Of a stretch of DNA of 64,000 nucleotides, positions 23,890 through 35,786 are shown in pieces. A program made the position numbers and the translations under genes. How positions within the stretch are numbered: the first letter of the stretch is position 1; each line of letters opens with the position of its first letter. This DNA comes from Thereva unica (lineage: Eukaryota; Arthropoda; Insecta; Diptera; Therevidae). The notes under the pieces were generated by a model that was not told the origin of the DNA, did no database searches, and saw nothing but the letters and a program-made list of their open reading frames with translations. Where the stretch lies: positions 12,140,501 to 12,204,500 of the forward strand of contig OX465282.1 of the NCBI GenBank assembly GCA_949987705.1, written 5' to 3'.

Positions 23890-25149
23890 ATGACTGATTC
23901 GAGCACTGTTTTATTGGTATTAATATTAAATAAAAAATTTAGGGATTCATTAAATGTCGTCGCAATGGTAAGCTTTTCTTTAAATAAGTGAAAAAACGCA
24001 ACATGTATATATGCATATTATTTATTTTTTAGGTTGATAAAATCATGGGGAATTGGGAATGTGCTGACGAAAGTGAAATCAAAATATTTCAGATAATGTC
24101 GAAAATTGCAAAAGATAAGCCTTTTCGAACCAAAAATTTTGTTGAACGGGTTGTAAACAATTACACCCGTTTAGAATTTCAGCAAAATTATCGAGTGCAA
24201 ATAGAAAGTTACGAATTTCTCCTCGGGGAAGTTTCGAAGTTTCCCCGCTTTAAGTGGAATACCTATTGATAAACAGCTATTAGCTGTTATATGGATTTTA
24301 GGAAACAAGGAGAGCTACAGATCCATTAGTGACCGATTTGGCATGGCCAAATCAAGCTTAAGTTGGTGCTTTTTTAGGATTATAAAAATCTTAATCATGT
24401 TGGCTCCATCCGTCATTAAGTGGCCCGACGCAAGAGAATCAGAAAGAATTAAATTAGCTTTCTTTCATAAAACAAAAATGCAAGGTGTTATTGGCGCAAT
24501 AGATGGAACTTATTGCCCAATAAGTGTCCCAGCAGCTGACAGTCATGCGTACACAAACAGGAAAAAATTTACATCTATTACATTACAAGCAATTTGCAAC
24601 GATAAAATGATGTTCACTGATTGTTTTGTGGGGTATCCCAGCTCTGTTCATGATGCACGGATTTTCCGTAATTCACCGATATTTGAGCGGGCTAATAGAT
24701 CAATCGAGGCATTTTTTCCTGAAAATAACAAAATTTTAGGAGATAAGGCATATCCTCTTTTAAAATGGTGCATTACGCCTTACAAAGATTTCGGGACAAT
24801 GACGTCCAAGCAAAAGCATTTTAATTACACTCATTGTTCCACACGGCAAATAATAGAGAGATGCTTTGCTTTATTTTTCGGACGCTTTCGACGCTTTCAA
24901 CACCTGGAAATGAAAAACATAAAAGATATGCCTGGCACCATTCTGGCTGCATGCGTTCTTCATAATATTTGTTTAAAGTTTCCAGAAGAAATTCAAATTA
25001 CTGAGCAGTTCGTACAGACTGGTGGTGATGAGGTTCAGAGGAATGCAACTGAATACTTACGTTCCAATATTGTGATGTCTCCTGAAGGCAAGCGTGAAAG
25101 AGAAAAAATGGCCAATGAACTATGGAATCAACGTACATCCCAACTGTAA
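23890..25149 (+). pseudogene. PIF/Harbinger transposase, one intron, one frame break
   Basis: This is the DDE_4-type nuclease that would cut and paste the element. Exon 1 (23890-23967) starts at ATG and encodes a short leader. A GTAAGC donor and a TTTTTTAG acceptor (intron 23968-24032) join it in phase to VDKIMGNWE. The catalytic core lies downstream: Asp in GAIDGTY (codon 24502), Asp in HDARIF (24652), GDKAYP (24742) and Glu in IIERCF (24856). The family's AACVLHNICL tail is also present. Near 24255 the frame shifts by one: exon 2 frame stops at 24267, while the homologous GIPIDKQLLA continues in the next frame. The core frame itself is clean to the TAA at 25147-25149. As sequenced this copy would not make a full protein; an assembly error is possible. 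Confidence 0.88.
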
Positions 25150-25321
25150 TAAATTGAACCTGAACAAAATAAAACAAAAAATTATAAATCCAATGGCTTT
25201 TATTCAAAATTTTTCATTATCAAACCAGAAACTTCAACAGTCACAAAAATTAACAACAAATAATTCATTTTCTAAAAAAAAACTTAACAAAAACTAATTA
25301 TAAAAAACCAATAAAATCCTG

Positions 25322-26300
25322 CTACAACTTTTCCAAAAACTTCATCATAAGGCTTTGGTGAATTTTATTTCCCTCTTTCACCGCCTCTGTTAAATCTCTC
25401 AGCCTTTCATTTTGCTCCGCTAAGAGCTTTAATTTCTCATCTTCTTGTTTTTTCTTGATCTCCGCATTCTCCTTGAAAACGCGCGCTAATAATTCGGGCC
25501 CCGTTTCTCTTCTTCTTTTGCCCATGGATGTTGTCGGCGACCTCCCAGCACTTTCATCACCTTCTAAGACGCTTTCTTCGTCAATTAGAATATTCGGCTC
25601 TAAGGAGGACGCTAGCGCAACTGGAGCTACATCTGCATCGCCACCAAATAGTTCTTCAAACTCTTTGTAAAATTTAAATGTTCGAGGTGAAACGCCAGTT
25701 TTGTTGTTATGATCTTTTGTGGCGATGAACTGGCGTTTCAAATGTTGAAATTTAAATTTACAGACGTTGGCATTTTTATGCAGGCCGCTTCTTTTTAATT
25801 CCTCCGATATGCGCTGCCACACTACGTCCTTTCGTAACATACTACTGGCCATTTCAGCCTTGAAGGAGCCATACGCATTAATTAACAGTCTGACTTGTTG
25901 GTCAGACCATTTACTCTCTGAAATAAATTTACTTTTATTTAAAAATTTTAATTTTATATTTTATAGATTTACTTTCGTTATTACTAGTACTAGCACCTTC
26001 ACTTAAAACGTCTGCGGTAATAGGAGCACTCGGCATAACTGAAAAATTTAATTATCATGAAATATTTTAAATCTTAAAATTTCTAATTTTATGATTTATT
26101 CTATTACCTTCGTTATTTGTATTAGGAAGTTCACTTTGATGCCCAACGTTGACCGTTACCTCTGCGGGCATAACTGAAAAAATTTATTATTATTGAAGTA
26201 CATATTTTAATTTATAGAAATAAGGCCTACCTTCATCTTCATTACGCACCACGAATATGTTGCCACTATCGTCATAGTACACGTAATTTTCGTTCTCCAT
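25322..26300 (-). CDS. Harbinger Myb/SANT-like partner protein, four exons
   Basis: PIF/Harbinger elements usually encode a second, Myb/SANT-like protein that binds the element's DNA and helps import the transposase into the nucleus. Reading in reverse, ATG at 26300 opens exon 1 (26231-26300), followed by exons 26108-26173, 25973-26038 and 25322-25917. All introns are GT-AG and all joins keep the frame, giving about 265 residues. The last exon holds the trihelix-type domain: KWSDQQVRLLINAYGSF, then WQRISEELKRSG and CKFKFQHLKRQF. After it come an acidic Ser-rich linker, a basic GKRRRE patch and a C-terminal coiled coil rich in Glu/Lys/Leu. Exons 2 and 3 are both 66 nt and similar (each starts VMP and ends NNE), so they look duplicated. 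The longest uninterrupted frame starts at 25852 inside the domain, so the spliced model is preferred. Confidence 0.8.
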
Positions 26301-26479
26301 ATTTTAATATTTTTAATAAAATTTAACAAAAATATACTGCACGGGCACGATTTTTTTATAACTGTAGGGAATAGTAGACTGCATGAAATACTCATACACA
26401 TACATTAACAATAAGCTATGATAGCAGCTTTTTTGTGTCCAAGATATCACAGCAGCTTTTTTTAAACTCTTTTCTTTAC

Positions 26480-27140
26480 TTTCACTTCGGAGCATCAAAT
26501 CTTGTAACGTTAATTTAACCGCCTTTTACTCAATGCAAATGGATGAAACTTTGCAGGCATACATATTCCCGATGACAATACACGAATATGACATTTTGTT
26601 ACATTTTTTGTTGTTGATTTTGTTGTTGAGTAACAAAAAACGATTTTTAATAAAAAATGCTTGGAATTATTCGTTCTACTCAATGTAGAGTCTTAAAATT
26701 CACTTCCCTTCAATAAAAATTGGTAAAAATTAACAGACATGTGTATTTCCGACGAAAACACACGAAAATGATAGTTCCAAATTAAAAATGGCGGCCAAAA
26801 AAATATGATGGATTACTTTTTTCTTTACAAGCCACTCGTTCGATATGGGTATCAAATGAAAGGTTATAACAAGTTGAATACAATTAGCGTCATCCTAAAT
26901 TCAAAATGGCGGTAGAAAAATGGCGGCATAAAAGTGGCGGCCAACACAAAACAGAGGATCAATTTTTCTTTACAACGCGCTCGGCATGGGTATCAAATGG
27001 AAGGGAGTGACAATTAGAATACTGTTGTCTGTGTCCCGTCATTTCAATTCAAAATGGCGGCCAACACAAAATGGCGGTTTAAAGTGAGTAAGAAAGTAAA
27101 CTGTATGACGTCGTTTTAAATCAAATATGGCGTTCACTAA
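26480..27140. repeat. Diverged repeats with ATGGCGGCC motifs in Harbinger
   Basis: Two or three diverged copies of a roughly 130-bp unit occur here. Each has TCTTTACAA, GGGTATCAAATGRAAGG and AAATTCAAAATGGCGG-type blocks (for example about 26820-26920 and 26950-27080). The motif AAAATGGCGG appears repeatedly. This is the noncoding interior of the transposon; its function is unknown. Confidence 0.6.
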
Positions 27141-27487
27141 AAAATGGCGGAAGACATAACATAGCTACCAATAGCAAATAAAAATATGATTTAAAAAGAT
27201 GCAAACAAATATGTTTCCAGTTTTTAGTTTTTATTGCTCCAGCCAGTATACGCGAGCACACTACCTTTCAAAATGTAAAAAAAAACGTAGAGCGCTATTA
27301 GATTTTTGAGGGGTCATCAAATTGTGCATTTTTGGGCTGCACTTGAGAACTGTTGTAAAGAAACAAATACAAAACATGTAAAAAAGTTTCCTTATTTAAC
27401 ATGATAATCTAATTAAAAGTTTGGAAATTGTAATGTATTAATTAACGCTATTCGTTACTAAAAAGTAAAAAATAAAAAAAAGAAAAA

Positions 27488-27948
27488 CATTTTTTTAAGA
27501 AACTCTTTTCTTTACCTTAATATATTGATCAGTTGTGAACACAAAATTAATATAAATACTAAAAAAATCGACTAAAAGGTAAAAAATAAGAAGATTTTAA
27601 ACAATATAAACTTTTAAATCAAAATGGAAAAAATCTCACACATTCCTTAAAGAAAAGCGTGGGGCGCCCATACCAACCTGAACTTAAAAAAACATGACTG
27701 CCGTGAAACATTTCAGACAGCTACGAATTTTCACTAATTGAGCATTTTGTTTCATAAAAACGCACCCCACGCTTTTCTTTAAGGAATGTGTGAGATTTTT
27801 TCCATTTTGATTTAAAAGTTTATATTGTTTAAAATCTTCTTATTTTTTACCTTTTAGTCGATTTTTTTAGTATTTATATTAATTTTGTGTTCACAACTGA
27901 TCAATATATTAAGGTAAAGAAAAGAGTTTCTTAAAAATTTTTTCTTTT
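27488..27948. repeat. Near-perfect palindrome inside Harbinger
   Basis: Arms of about 178 bp (27490-27668 and 27766-27945) are virtually identical inverted copies around a spacer of roughly 97 bp. The arms contain ACTCTTTTCTTTACCTTAAT and GAAAAGCGTGGGG. It could be a nested foldback element or part of the transposon itself. No clear target duplication was found. Confidence 0.85.
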
Positions 27949-28030
27949 TTTTTCTTGCTTCGTTGTAATTTGACAGTTCAAAAATTCTGCTACCAAAGCA
28001 GCTTTAGCAGAAATCTTGAACAGACCCCTG

Positions 28031-28185
28031 GCTGAAGTTGAGGCGAGAGAGTTCTTTTCTCAGCTTGGCCCTCTTTCTGCTTGGCCTACTCTGAGCAAAC
28101 CGTTTCAGCACAGTTTTTTCGGAGGGCTTTGTCAAAGTTTTTTCCACGGGTCTTTCAGACCATCTACCTGTGCTTATTGGAAACG
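28031..28185 (-). pseudogene. Basic ORF1-like relic, 5' of Harbinger insertion
   Basis: The minus-strand frame here reads as a Lys/Arg-rich sequence (KTLTKPSEKTVLKRFAQSRP, then RKRAKLRKELSRLNFS) that runs into the CTG target site. It is the other half of the relic at 22860-23659. Joined across the empty site, the frames do not match, so the copy had already decayed or has shifted since. Confidence 0.4.
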
Positions 28186-31100
28186 TTTCCTTTGAGCAAA
28201 GCCAGTACGTTTCTTATGTCCCACTAACCACTATGTCCCAGTACACGATTTAAGGTGCCTGAAAACAATTTTAAACTACATACAAATATAGTTTCCATGA
28301 CACTTTCATCTCCCAGACAAGACCTTTACCAAAAAAGCGCAATTCAAATCCTACACGAAAGCAACTTTAGGTTAATTGCCAACTCAGGTTCTCCACCCCC
28401 TACAAAATGCATAAGTGCTGAACAAATGCTTTTAAAATTTTGCAGCTACAACGACTGGTGAATGATGCTCCTCACCCATATCCCTTCATCTTATCTCCCA
28501 TCAGCACCAGAACCAAGCGCGACTTCAGGATGATGACTTCTTCTGGAAAATGGAATATTACTAAAATTTGGAAGAGTTTAAATTTATTATTAACGGGTGG
28601 CTTGACACCCTTAAGAATAATCCCTTATAGTATAGTAAAATTTGTTCTGTCTTTCTCTTTCTCTCATTTTTAGGTTATATTTGTGTTGATTTTGTTAAAG
28701 AATTACGAGCCATTAACTTCTACAGCTGTATTCTGTAAACAAGACCTTCTTAATCAGGTTTCCCTTTTAGCATTGAAGGATAAGACGACCGACGATGTCT
28801 TAAGATGGTTTTTGTTTGCTTTATTGTTATCACTTTAACTAGAGATTTCCTGCTCGAGACTGGAGAATAAATTGCAGCAAAAGAAGCAATTTTGCTGCAG
28901 GTTGAAGGAGGAGGAAGTCGCACAGGCACAGTCACAGGCTGGTTGAGGAAGTTTTTGAATTTAACAAAAAAATAAACCCAAATACGGAAGAATGAATAAA
29001 TTTCTGTGAAAGCTGTCTTCGTTTTGGTGGAGCCGCCCCCATCCCCTATGCATATCGAAGGGGTTAAATGGGCTGGTCTGGGCTGTTCCATGAGTGCTCA
29101 AGCCAGGCAATTTAGTCATAGTTTGCAACCGCGTCTATTAACATATGCAGCACCTTCCATATATCATTCCTGACATTGTGACATTATTCATTGCAATCAG
29201 TTCGGTATGTGTTCAACCGTTGAGAGCGTTCACCATATGTGAGAGCGCGCAGGAGGTCCACATTTCTGCACGAATTATGACGTTCAGGAGTGTCATGAAG
29301 AGAGGCCTGAAAAAGTGGACCAAAGTACCATGAAATATGATTCGGTCTAGAGATTCATTGGTGAACTGTGCAGACCTGGGTCGACAGGCAGGGTATATGC
29401 TGGTTGCTTCGGCGGATAGGTACTACATACCTAGCGACCTTCCGGGCCCACAACTCGTTATGGCCAACCCCTTGCTTTAAATCAGTCAGCCCCAATGTAG
29501 GCGAAAGTTAGCCAAGTGAATAATTGCAAAAGAAATGAACAATGTTCGGTTTTTTTCTTCTAGTCCTTGCTACCCCTTAAATGAGTTCCGTGGAGGCTAG
29601 AATTTTTTTTTTAGATAGAACGTCTACCCACGGACCACCATTTTTTTTTTCTTTCCTAGGAAATATATTTTACCTACCATGAAAATTGCACCCTAGTGCA
29701 TACAACCCAAATTGATGGGGGAATGTGGTGGTGGATGGATGATATCAGCCCTCGACTTTTTTATATTCCGCGATATGAATGTCCTCGCTAGAGTCATTCA
29801 TCACGAGGTGACACAATTTTCCAGCTATCACCGGGGTCAAGTCGAAAAAAATGAAAAAAAAAAAAATAAATGCGAATTTAAACGAAAACAGTTTTGACAT
29901 CGGTTAAGGACTGTTAAGGGTAGTTGCGAGAGGGCTAAAGAGCCTGACAGATACGTCCATTTGTAACAAGGGTGAAAAATATTGTTCCGTGAATACACCC
30001 TAGAGAGAAGTGCGCGATTTTTATTTTCAGTTATTTTTGTTCATTCTTTTATTTATTTTTTATTTTATTTTTAATTTTTTTTTTTGAATGTGTGTGTATT
30101 GTGTTTTGCAGTACCAACCCCGTTCAGAGAATGACAAAATGTTCATTTTTAACTTAATTGCTGGATTTTTTTTTTTTTTGACGTACTATATACCCCTTTT
30201 TTATTTTCGAGGGTACAAGAGGGTTGTTGTTGTCGTTCAATCTCTCTTATAGTGACGACTGGACAAAAAAGTATATAGCGATATGCAGAAATGTGCCATG
30301 AGTTGAATAAAGGTCGTGATTAATGGCTTTAATTATGTTAAAAAATGTCAAGCGTTGAAGAATCTTTCTACATATTTTTTGGTAAGGGTGAAGGTGAGGT
30401 GTGAACTTTTCTGATTTAAAAAAACAAAATAAATAAAACTATATATAAACAGACAGATCATTTTGTTAAGAATTAAATCCACCTTTTTTGTAAATTAAAT
30501 GTACATCAGACAGAAGTCATGGAAGGATCAAGGGAAGATTAATGAATTTTATAGATTGCAGGATGGTATGACAGATGGAATTGCGTTTTTATTTTTGTGA
30601 GATTGGTATATCTGCTGTTGACAACAACTTGTCAAAAATTGTTGGGTATTGTTGCGATGGCGGATCGTCAGATATGACGCCTCCAACCTCTTACTATCAA
30701 TCTGCTACTACGATCTTCAAGTGCTGATATTGTTAACTTCAGTTCCTGGGCCAACCCCTAGCGGAAAAAAGGAGAACGAATATACTAATTGAAAGAGAGC
30801 ATACCCTTTAAAGCCTGTAACGGTCGGAATTATCATTTATTTGGGTTGGGAAATTTATTTTTGTAATCACCTTGTAATGGGAAATTTTGGAAAAAATCAC
30901 TTTGCGGAAACAGGAAAATTTTAAAAAATAATAGGCGAGGGAAAAAATAATAATGGAATGGAGGTTTTTTTTGGAAAAAAGGGAAAAGAAAGTCAGTTCG
31001 GGGGTAGAAATATTGCGAGAAAGCAGTTTTTAGATCAATTGGTTTTAATTTTGGCTGTGGAAGAAGATTGAACCAGTTTATGCACTGGGTAGCAGTTTTG

Positions 31101-32876
31101 GACAGGCGACCTTTCTATTTTCCTGGCGAAATATTGGCGTTGGAAGTCTCCCCGGAAGGAGTTTTGGGAAGAAAACAAACATCTTGGTGCTGTTATTGAA
31201 AATTTGTACTGGTGAGTTTTGTTCGATTAATGTGCCCTGGTCCAAACCCTATATATTGGTGGACGTACTTCCTGAGGACGTAGCAGGTTCCCGAGCATCA
31301 TATATTGGATGTTAATGAACGCTGCCGTACCGCTGTAATTGAAGGTGACCCACGAAAGCACCCTGCCGCAGGAGCTAGGAGGTACAATCTAGTAAAGTTA
31401 CTGCCCTGGTAAAAAGATTACTGGCATCACGAGATTATTATATAAGAACTATTAGCATCCATATCAATATAGCGTGAGGTTGCGAGTTAATGCAGGAGGT
31501 GTAAATTGGATGTTACATTGAAGTTATTCAACACCATTGCTTTTAATTAAAAATTGAGTGGGATGGACAGCAAGTTATGGATTTTTATTAGGGTTTCTAT
31601 AATAATAAAAATAATCGAAGTTGCATGAATTGTGTTAAGAATTGGTGATATTCAGAAGGAGGGGAGATATTGGGCTTGAGTTTGCTGTATGAGGGTATGT
31701 AATAACATCCATCTTCAGCGCTTCTACTCCTCGGTAGTACAACAGCTCTGAGAGTTAAAGATTTTAACACAAACCATTTTTTAATAAACCGTTTTATTTA
31801 CATATGTCAACTGGTGGTAATGCTTTAATTTGTTCTTATACCATAATTTTAAATGCCGTAATATTAATTTTTAATTTTATTTATTATTGATTGTACATTT
31901 GTTTTGCTCCTTATTGGAGATATTTTTTTCTTCTTGTGTTTTACAGGTAGTTGTACACGGAATTAATAAATGTAATATTGTCTGTACAAAAGCGACATAG
32001 GGGTACCCGTACGACACTTTTCGTTTTTTTAACACCTTCCGTCGACAAGACTTGTGTAATTATAGTTAAATATATATTTGCGTTTTCGCGTAGTTGAAAA
32101 TTGTTGATTGTAGTATCTGCTACTATTAGTTTTACAGGGTTAGTGAATATTGAGTTTCTTTATCCAATTGTTATATTCTTGAGCATGTTGACCTGTAATA
32201 AACATAAATGTTAAATGGTTATAATATAGTAATGTCCGTGTATTAGATTTTGTTTGTGGAATGGTTGGGACGGGTGGTATTCCTTTTCAGGGTTCTTAGA
32301 TAGTGACTTTCCCTGAAGCTGATAGTCTTCGATACTAGGAGCTGTCAGGGAAAGAAACTGATAGCCATGACACGGCTCAGGCGAGGACCGAAGGACGACG
32401 GGAATTGAATAAGATTTTTCATAGTCACAGGTAAGTGGTGAACCAACCGCGGTAAGGCCCGGCCACTCACCCCCACGACCCCTCCGGCGAGCTAGATAAC
32501 TCCGTGTGGCCGGCGTAGGAGTTCCGGAAGTTATTTTCCTTTCTTATGTATGGTATTGGCTCCTTGGTCATAGTTTTCCGGGCTTATGGCTAAGGGGGTA
32601 ATACCTCGCATAAGTGGCGCCCATTATTTTATTGCGCCATTATGCTATTACAAGCCTACCAAGCCAATATGTAAAGTGAAATATAAAATTATTGAATCAA
32701 GGACTACCCAGGCAGTGAGTAGTTTTTTCACTTTCGTTTAACGATCAGTACCCAGTTAAAGACCTTGTCCTGATATGGAGGTTTTATCAAGATGAACCTT
32801 CCCTTTCCTACCATACTAATAGGACTGTTATGGACCAATTATATTATATTCACTAGTCCGGAACCGGCTATTGGTG
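28186..32876. other. Long unassigned AT-rich stretch
   Basis: No domains, terminal repeats or RNA genes were recognised in about 4.7 kb. Homopolymer runs are frequent, such as poly-T near 30168-30180. A GC-richer patch at 32380-32540, with TGGCGCC at about 32621, recalls an LTR/leader or LINE 5' region, but no partner repeat was found. Confidence 0.35.
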
Positions 32877-32987
32877 CACCCGAGTAAAAATAGAATATGG
32901 GCTTACAACGGGCGGACATCGGCCGCTTAGCTTTATAGGGGAATATGATGGCCGAAGAGTTTTCAACTATTTTTACTGCGAATACAT
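32877..32987. mobile_element. Short TIR element, CCCGAGT family
   Basis: The left end CACCCGAGTAAAAATAG is matched by CTATTTTTACTGCG on the right as an inverted repeat with one difference. Next to the left end is GGCTTACAACGGGCGGACA, the same subterminal block seen in reverse at 2903-2922 and 42446-42463. The element is about 110 bp and noncoding. Confidence 0.6.
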
Positions 32988-33133
32988 ACGTCTTCACGAT
33001 GGTTAAACTTGACCAAAAGATTTAAATAGAGATTTAAAAATAGCTGTACACACGAGCATACGACGTCAAATTTGAGCCAAAAAAGAACCTGCACCACTTG
33101 ATCATTTTCGTTATGAACAATGGTCCTTTCGAT

Positions 33134-35722
33134 TTATCCTACGTAAAGATTACTGATGCATAAGAGAAACGAGTTCGCCAGTCGTCGAGTTGTGGTGTGT
33201 GTCGGAAGAGCGAGTGGGTCATCCCACGGGAGGTGGCTGAGTGCAAACCGGACGAACTTCCTTTGAACCGATTCGATTCTACTAACATGGGAGGAGTAGT
33301 AAGGAGACCATACCTGGGAAGCGTAGTCAAGCAAAGGCCTAACCAAAGATACGTACAGGTGTTTAGTGACGAGGGGGTTGTTGAACTCTTTGGACCATCT
33401 TTTTATAAATCCCAGGACTGAATTGCCCTTGGAGGAGATATAATTGATGTGGGTGGAGAAATCCAACTTACTTTCTAACCTAACCCCAAGATCGATTACA
33501 GATTCAGTACGGGGGACCTTGTTGTCAAGGAAAGTATAGTCATAAGTTATAACACCACGTTTCCTACAAAAAGTCATGATCTCGCATTTACTAATATTAA
33601 GCACAAGGTTGTTGTTGGAACACCAAGAATAGAAGGTGTTTAGATCTGCTTGCAGAAGTTTGCAATCCTCTATACTCCTTATGTGGCGATACAGTTTGAT
33701 GTCATCAGCGTAAATAAGGATTTTACAGTGCCTTAGCAGTGTAACAATATCGTCAATTGATAAAATAAAAAGAAGAGGGCCAAGATGACTGCCTTGCGGG
33801 ACTCCAGAGGACGCTTCGATGTTCTTCGATTTGACTCCGCGGAATAGAACCTGGTAGGTTCTATCGGCTAAGTACGACTGGAACCAATCCACAAGGGCAT
33901 GCGGAAAGCCTAATTTCTTTAGTTTAAGAACTATAATAGAGTGGGAGAGCTTGTCGAAAGCCTTACTAAAATCTGTATAGACACAGTCAGTTTGGCAGCC
34001 AGTGACAAAGCCTCTAATTGTGTGTGAAGAGAACTCCAGTAAATTAGTAGTAGTGGAACGGGCTGCAAGAAAACCATGTTGGTTTGTTGAGATAAGCCTC
34101 TTGCAGATAGGGGCGATAGCAGAATAAATAATAGATTCGAGAAGTTTTGGTATAGACGATAACTTCGCAATTGGCCTATAATTAGATATTTCGTTTTTAC
34201 AGCCTTTCTTATGGACAGGTATTATAAAAGAGTTCTTCCATAAGGTTGGGAAGCGCCCTTTATTTAGGGATTTTTGAAATAAACATAGAAGAGGAGACAG
34301 TAGGGCCCCTGCACAGGATTTTAGAACAGCTGGAGGGACTCCATCAGGGCCGGACGAAAAATCTTGTGGAAGTTCATTTATATGTTTCGAGATATCATCC
34401 CTGGTTATAGACAGGGAAAAGTTTTGAGCCGTTTGGATTGCATTGATATGTCGAAAATTGTCTTCATCTGGTTGGAATACAGAGGACGAGAAAGATTCGA
34501 GGAAGAACGATGCAAAATTTTCACAAATTTCGGCTGGATTAGAACTGAGGGAGTTCTCGTATTGCATGGTGTAAGGGTAATTATCAACTTTTTTCTTTGT
34601 GTTGATAAATTGAAAGAATGCTCTGGGATCACCATACACTTTACCTTCCATGTTTCTGAGGTACTCTTTATAGAGGGTTTCGGAGAGAGCATGAAATTGG
34701 TCATAGCAATTGCGAAATGCATCGAAACTCGCAGTGTCTTTCTTCTTCAGGTAGGTTTTCCAGAGTTTATTCTTCAGGTTTTTGGTACGTCTCAACTCGT
34801 TGTTGTACCACGGTGGGGATGATCTGGACGATTTTAACGGCTCGATAGGTACACAGGATGCGAAAGTTTCATACAGGACGGAGTAAAATCTGGCTACATC
34901 GACATCCAACTCATTAGGTGAGAGCAACCAATTGAAATCGACCGAAGCGAGCTTGGATGACAGTTCCTCAAGGTTGGCTTTTTTAAAGTTAAAGGTAAAG
35001 GTTGTCTCCTCTGGGATTGGCTTATTGTTAAAGACAGAACAATAGCTCAGTAGGAGAGGAGGGTGATAATTATCGACAGGTGACAAGACAATTGAGCTAG
35101 GCTCAACATTCATGTTGTCTGAGTCGGAAAAGAATACAAGATCTAACCGCCTTCCTAAAATATTATTCACACCGCTCATTTGGCACAAGCCGCAGGAAAA
35201 TAAGGAATTCAGAAAGCTGGATTCCCAAGAGTTAAGGTTATTTCCAGGAAGGTAGTTATCGTCATCATCGCAAGATACCCATTTAACATTGTGTAAGTTA
35301 AAATCACCTACAAGTAGGAGTTCATCTTTGGAATCCATCATATCTTGGATATGATTTATGCCAGAGATTAGAATGTCATAGAGATTTTGACCTCTATCGT
35401 CAAGAGTGCTGAACATATCTGGTGGGATGTAACAGCAGATTAAAAATAAGTTGTTATGAACAAGGGAGACTTTGAGAGCGAGGACCTCAATGTCTAAAGT
35501 GTTGGAAAAATCAGGAAGCGTTATTAAGCAACAGTTGAGAAGGTTACTACATGCAAGTAGTACACCACCTCCACGAGCCTCCGAGTCAATATATCTATCC
35601 CTCCGAAAAACTTGGAAGGAAGAGTCGAAAAGTTCGGCATTAAGAATCCCACTGTATAGCCATGTTTCTGTAAAAGCGATTACATATATCGAAATCGCTG
35701 GCCGAAGTCGACAGAAACACAT
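33134..35722 (-). pseudogene. LINE copy 1 ORF2: endonuclease and reverse transcriptase
   Basis: An 862-codon open frame encodes an AP-type endonuclease followed by reverse transcriptase, the enzymes of target-primed integration. Endonuclease landmarks are AFTETWLYSG (residue about 16), RGGGVLLA and LVGDFNLHNV. RT landmarks are GPDGVPPAVL, YRPIAKLSSIPKLLE, YTDFSKAFDKLSH, SGVPQGSHLGPLLF (about residue 635) and the active site YADDIKLY (about 668). The end keeps SLVRPLLDYASQVWSP but stops at NLYVG, earlier than the related protein of copy 2. The conserved endonuclease start (YYQNVRGIRSK) lies just upstream in another frame, from about 35765. A two-base loss or one-base gain in ATAT-rich sequence near 35690 separates it from this ORF. 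The Met at 35722 is thus not the true start, and this copy is inactive despite its long frame. Confidence 0.85.
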
Positions 35723-35779
35723 CTTGGGTTTTGGATCTGATTCCCCTCACGTTTTGGTAATAGAGGGAAAGCGTCTTAA

Positions 35780-35786
35780 GTTTTTT
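35780..35786 (-). promoter_or_regulatory. Candidate -1 frameshift slippery site A AAA AAC
   Basis: On the minus strand the ORF1 codons here read TCA AAA AAC, placing the heptamer A AAA AAC in the phase required for -1 ribosomal slippage. The -1 frame then stays open through LKTLSLYYQNVRG, the conserved start of the ORF2 endonuclease, while the 0 frame stops about 30 nt later. This would make an ORF1-ORF2 fusion. A stimulatory stem-loop or pseudoknot was not established. Poly-A runs of this length also occur by chance in AT-rich DNA. Confidence 0.5.

Larger units (their letters stand above)
23663..28027. mobile_element. Full-length PIF/Harbinger DNA transposon
   Basis: Inverted termini beginning GGGTCTGTTCAAGATTTCTG bound a 4365-bp element. 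The flanking trinucleotide CTG is duplicated (23660-23662 and 28028-28030), as expected for PIF/Harbinger. Just inside, GCAGC/GCTGC-rich subterminal repeats occur on both sides (23680-23850, and again at 26420-26460 and 27985-28010). Inside are a DDE transposase on the plus strand and a Myb/SANT-like protein on the minus strand, converging, plus 1.7 kb of noncoding DNA with a large palindrome. It interrupts a LINE ORF1-like relic. Confidence 0.92.

Noticed and set aside
24343..25149. Independent 268-codon gene starting at ATG 24343
   Set aside because: It is the core of the Harbinger transposase; homologous sequence continues upstream of this Met.
32380..32660. LTR retrotransposon leader with a TGGCGCC primer site
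   Set aside because: No second LTR, no target duplication and no coding similarity nearby.
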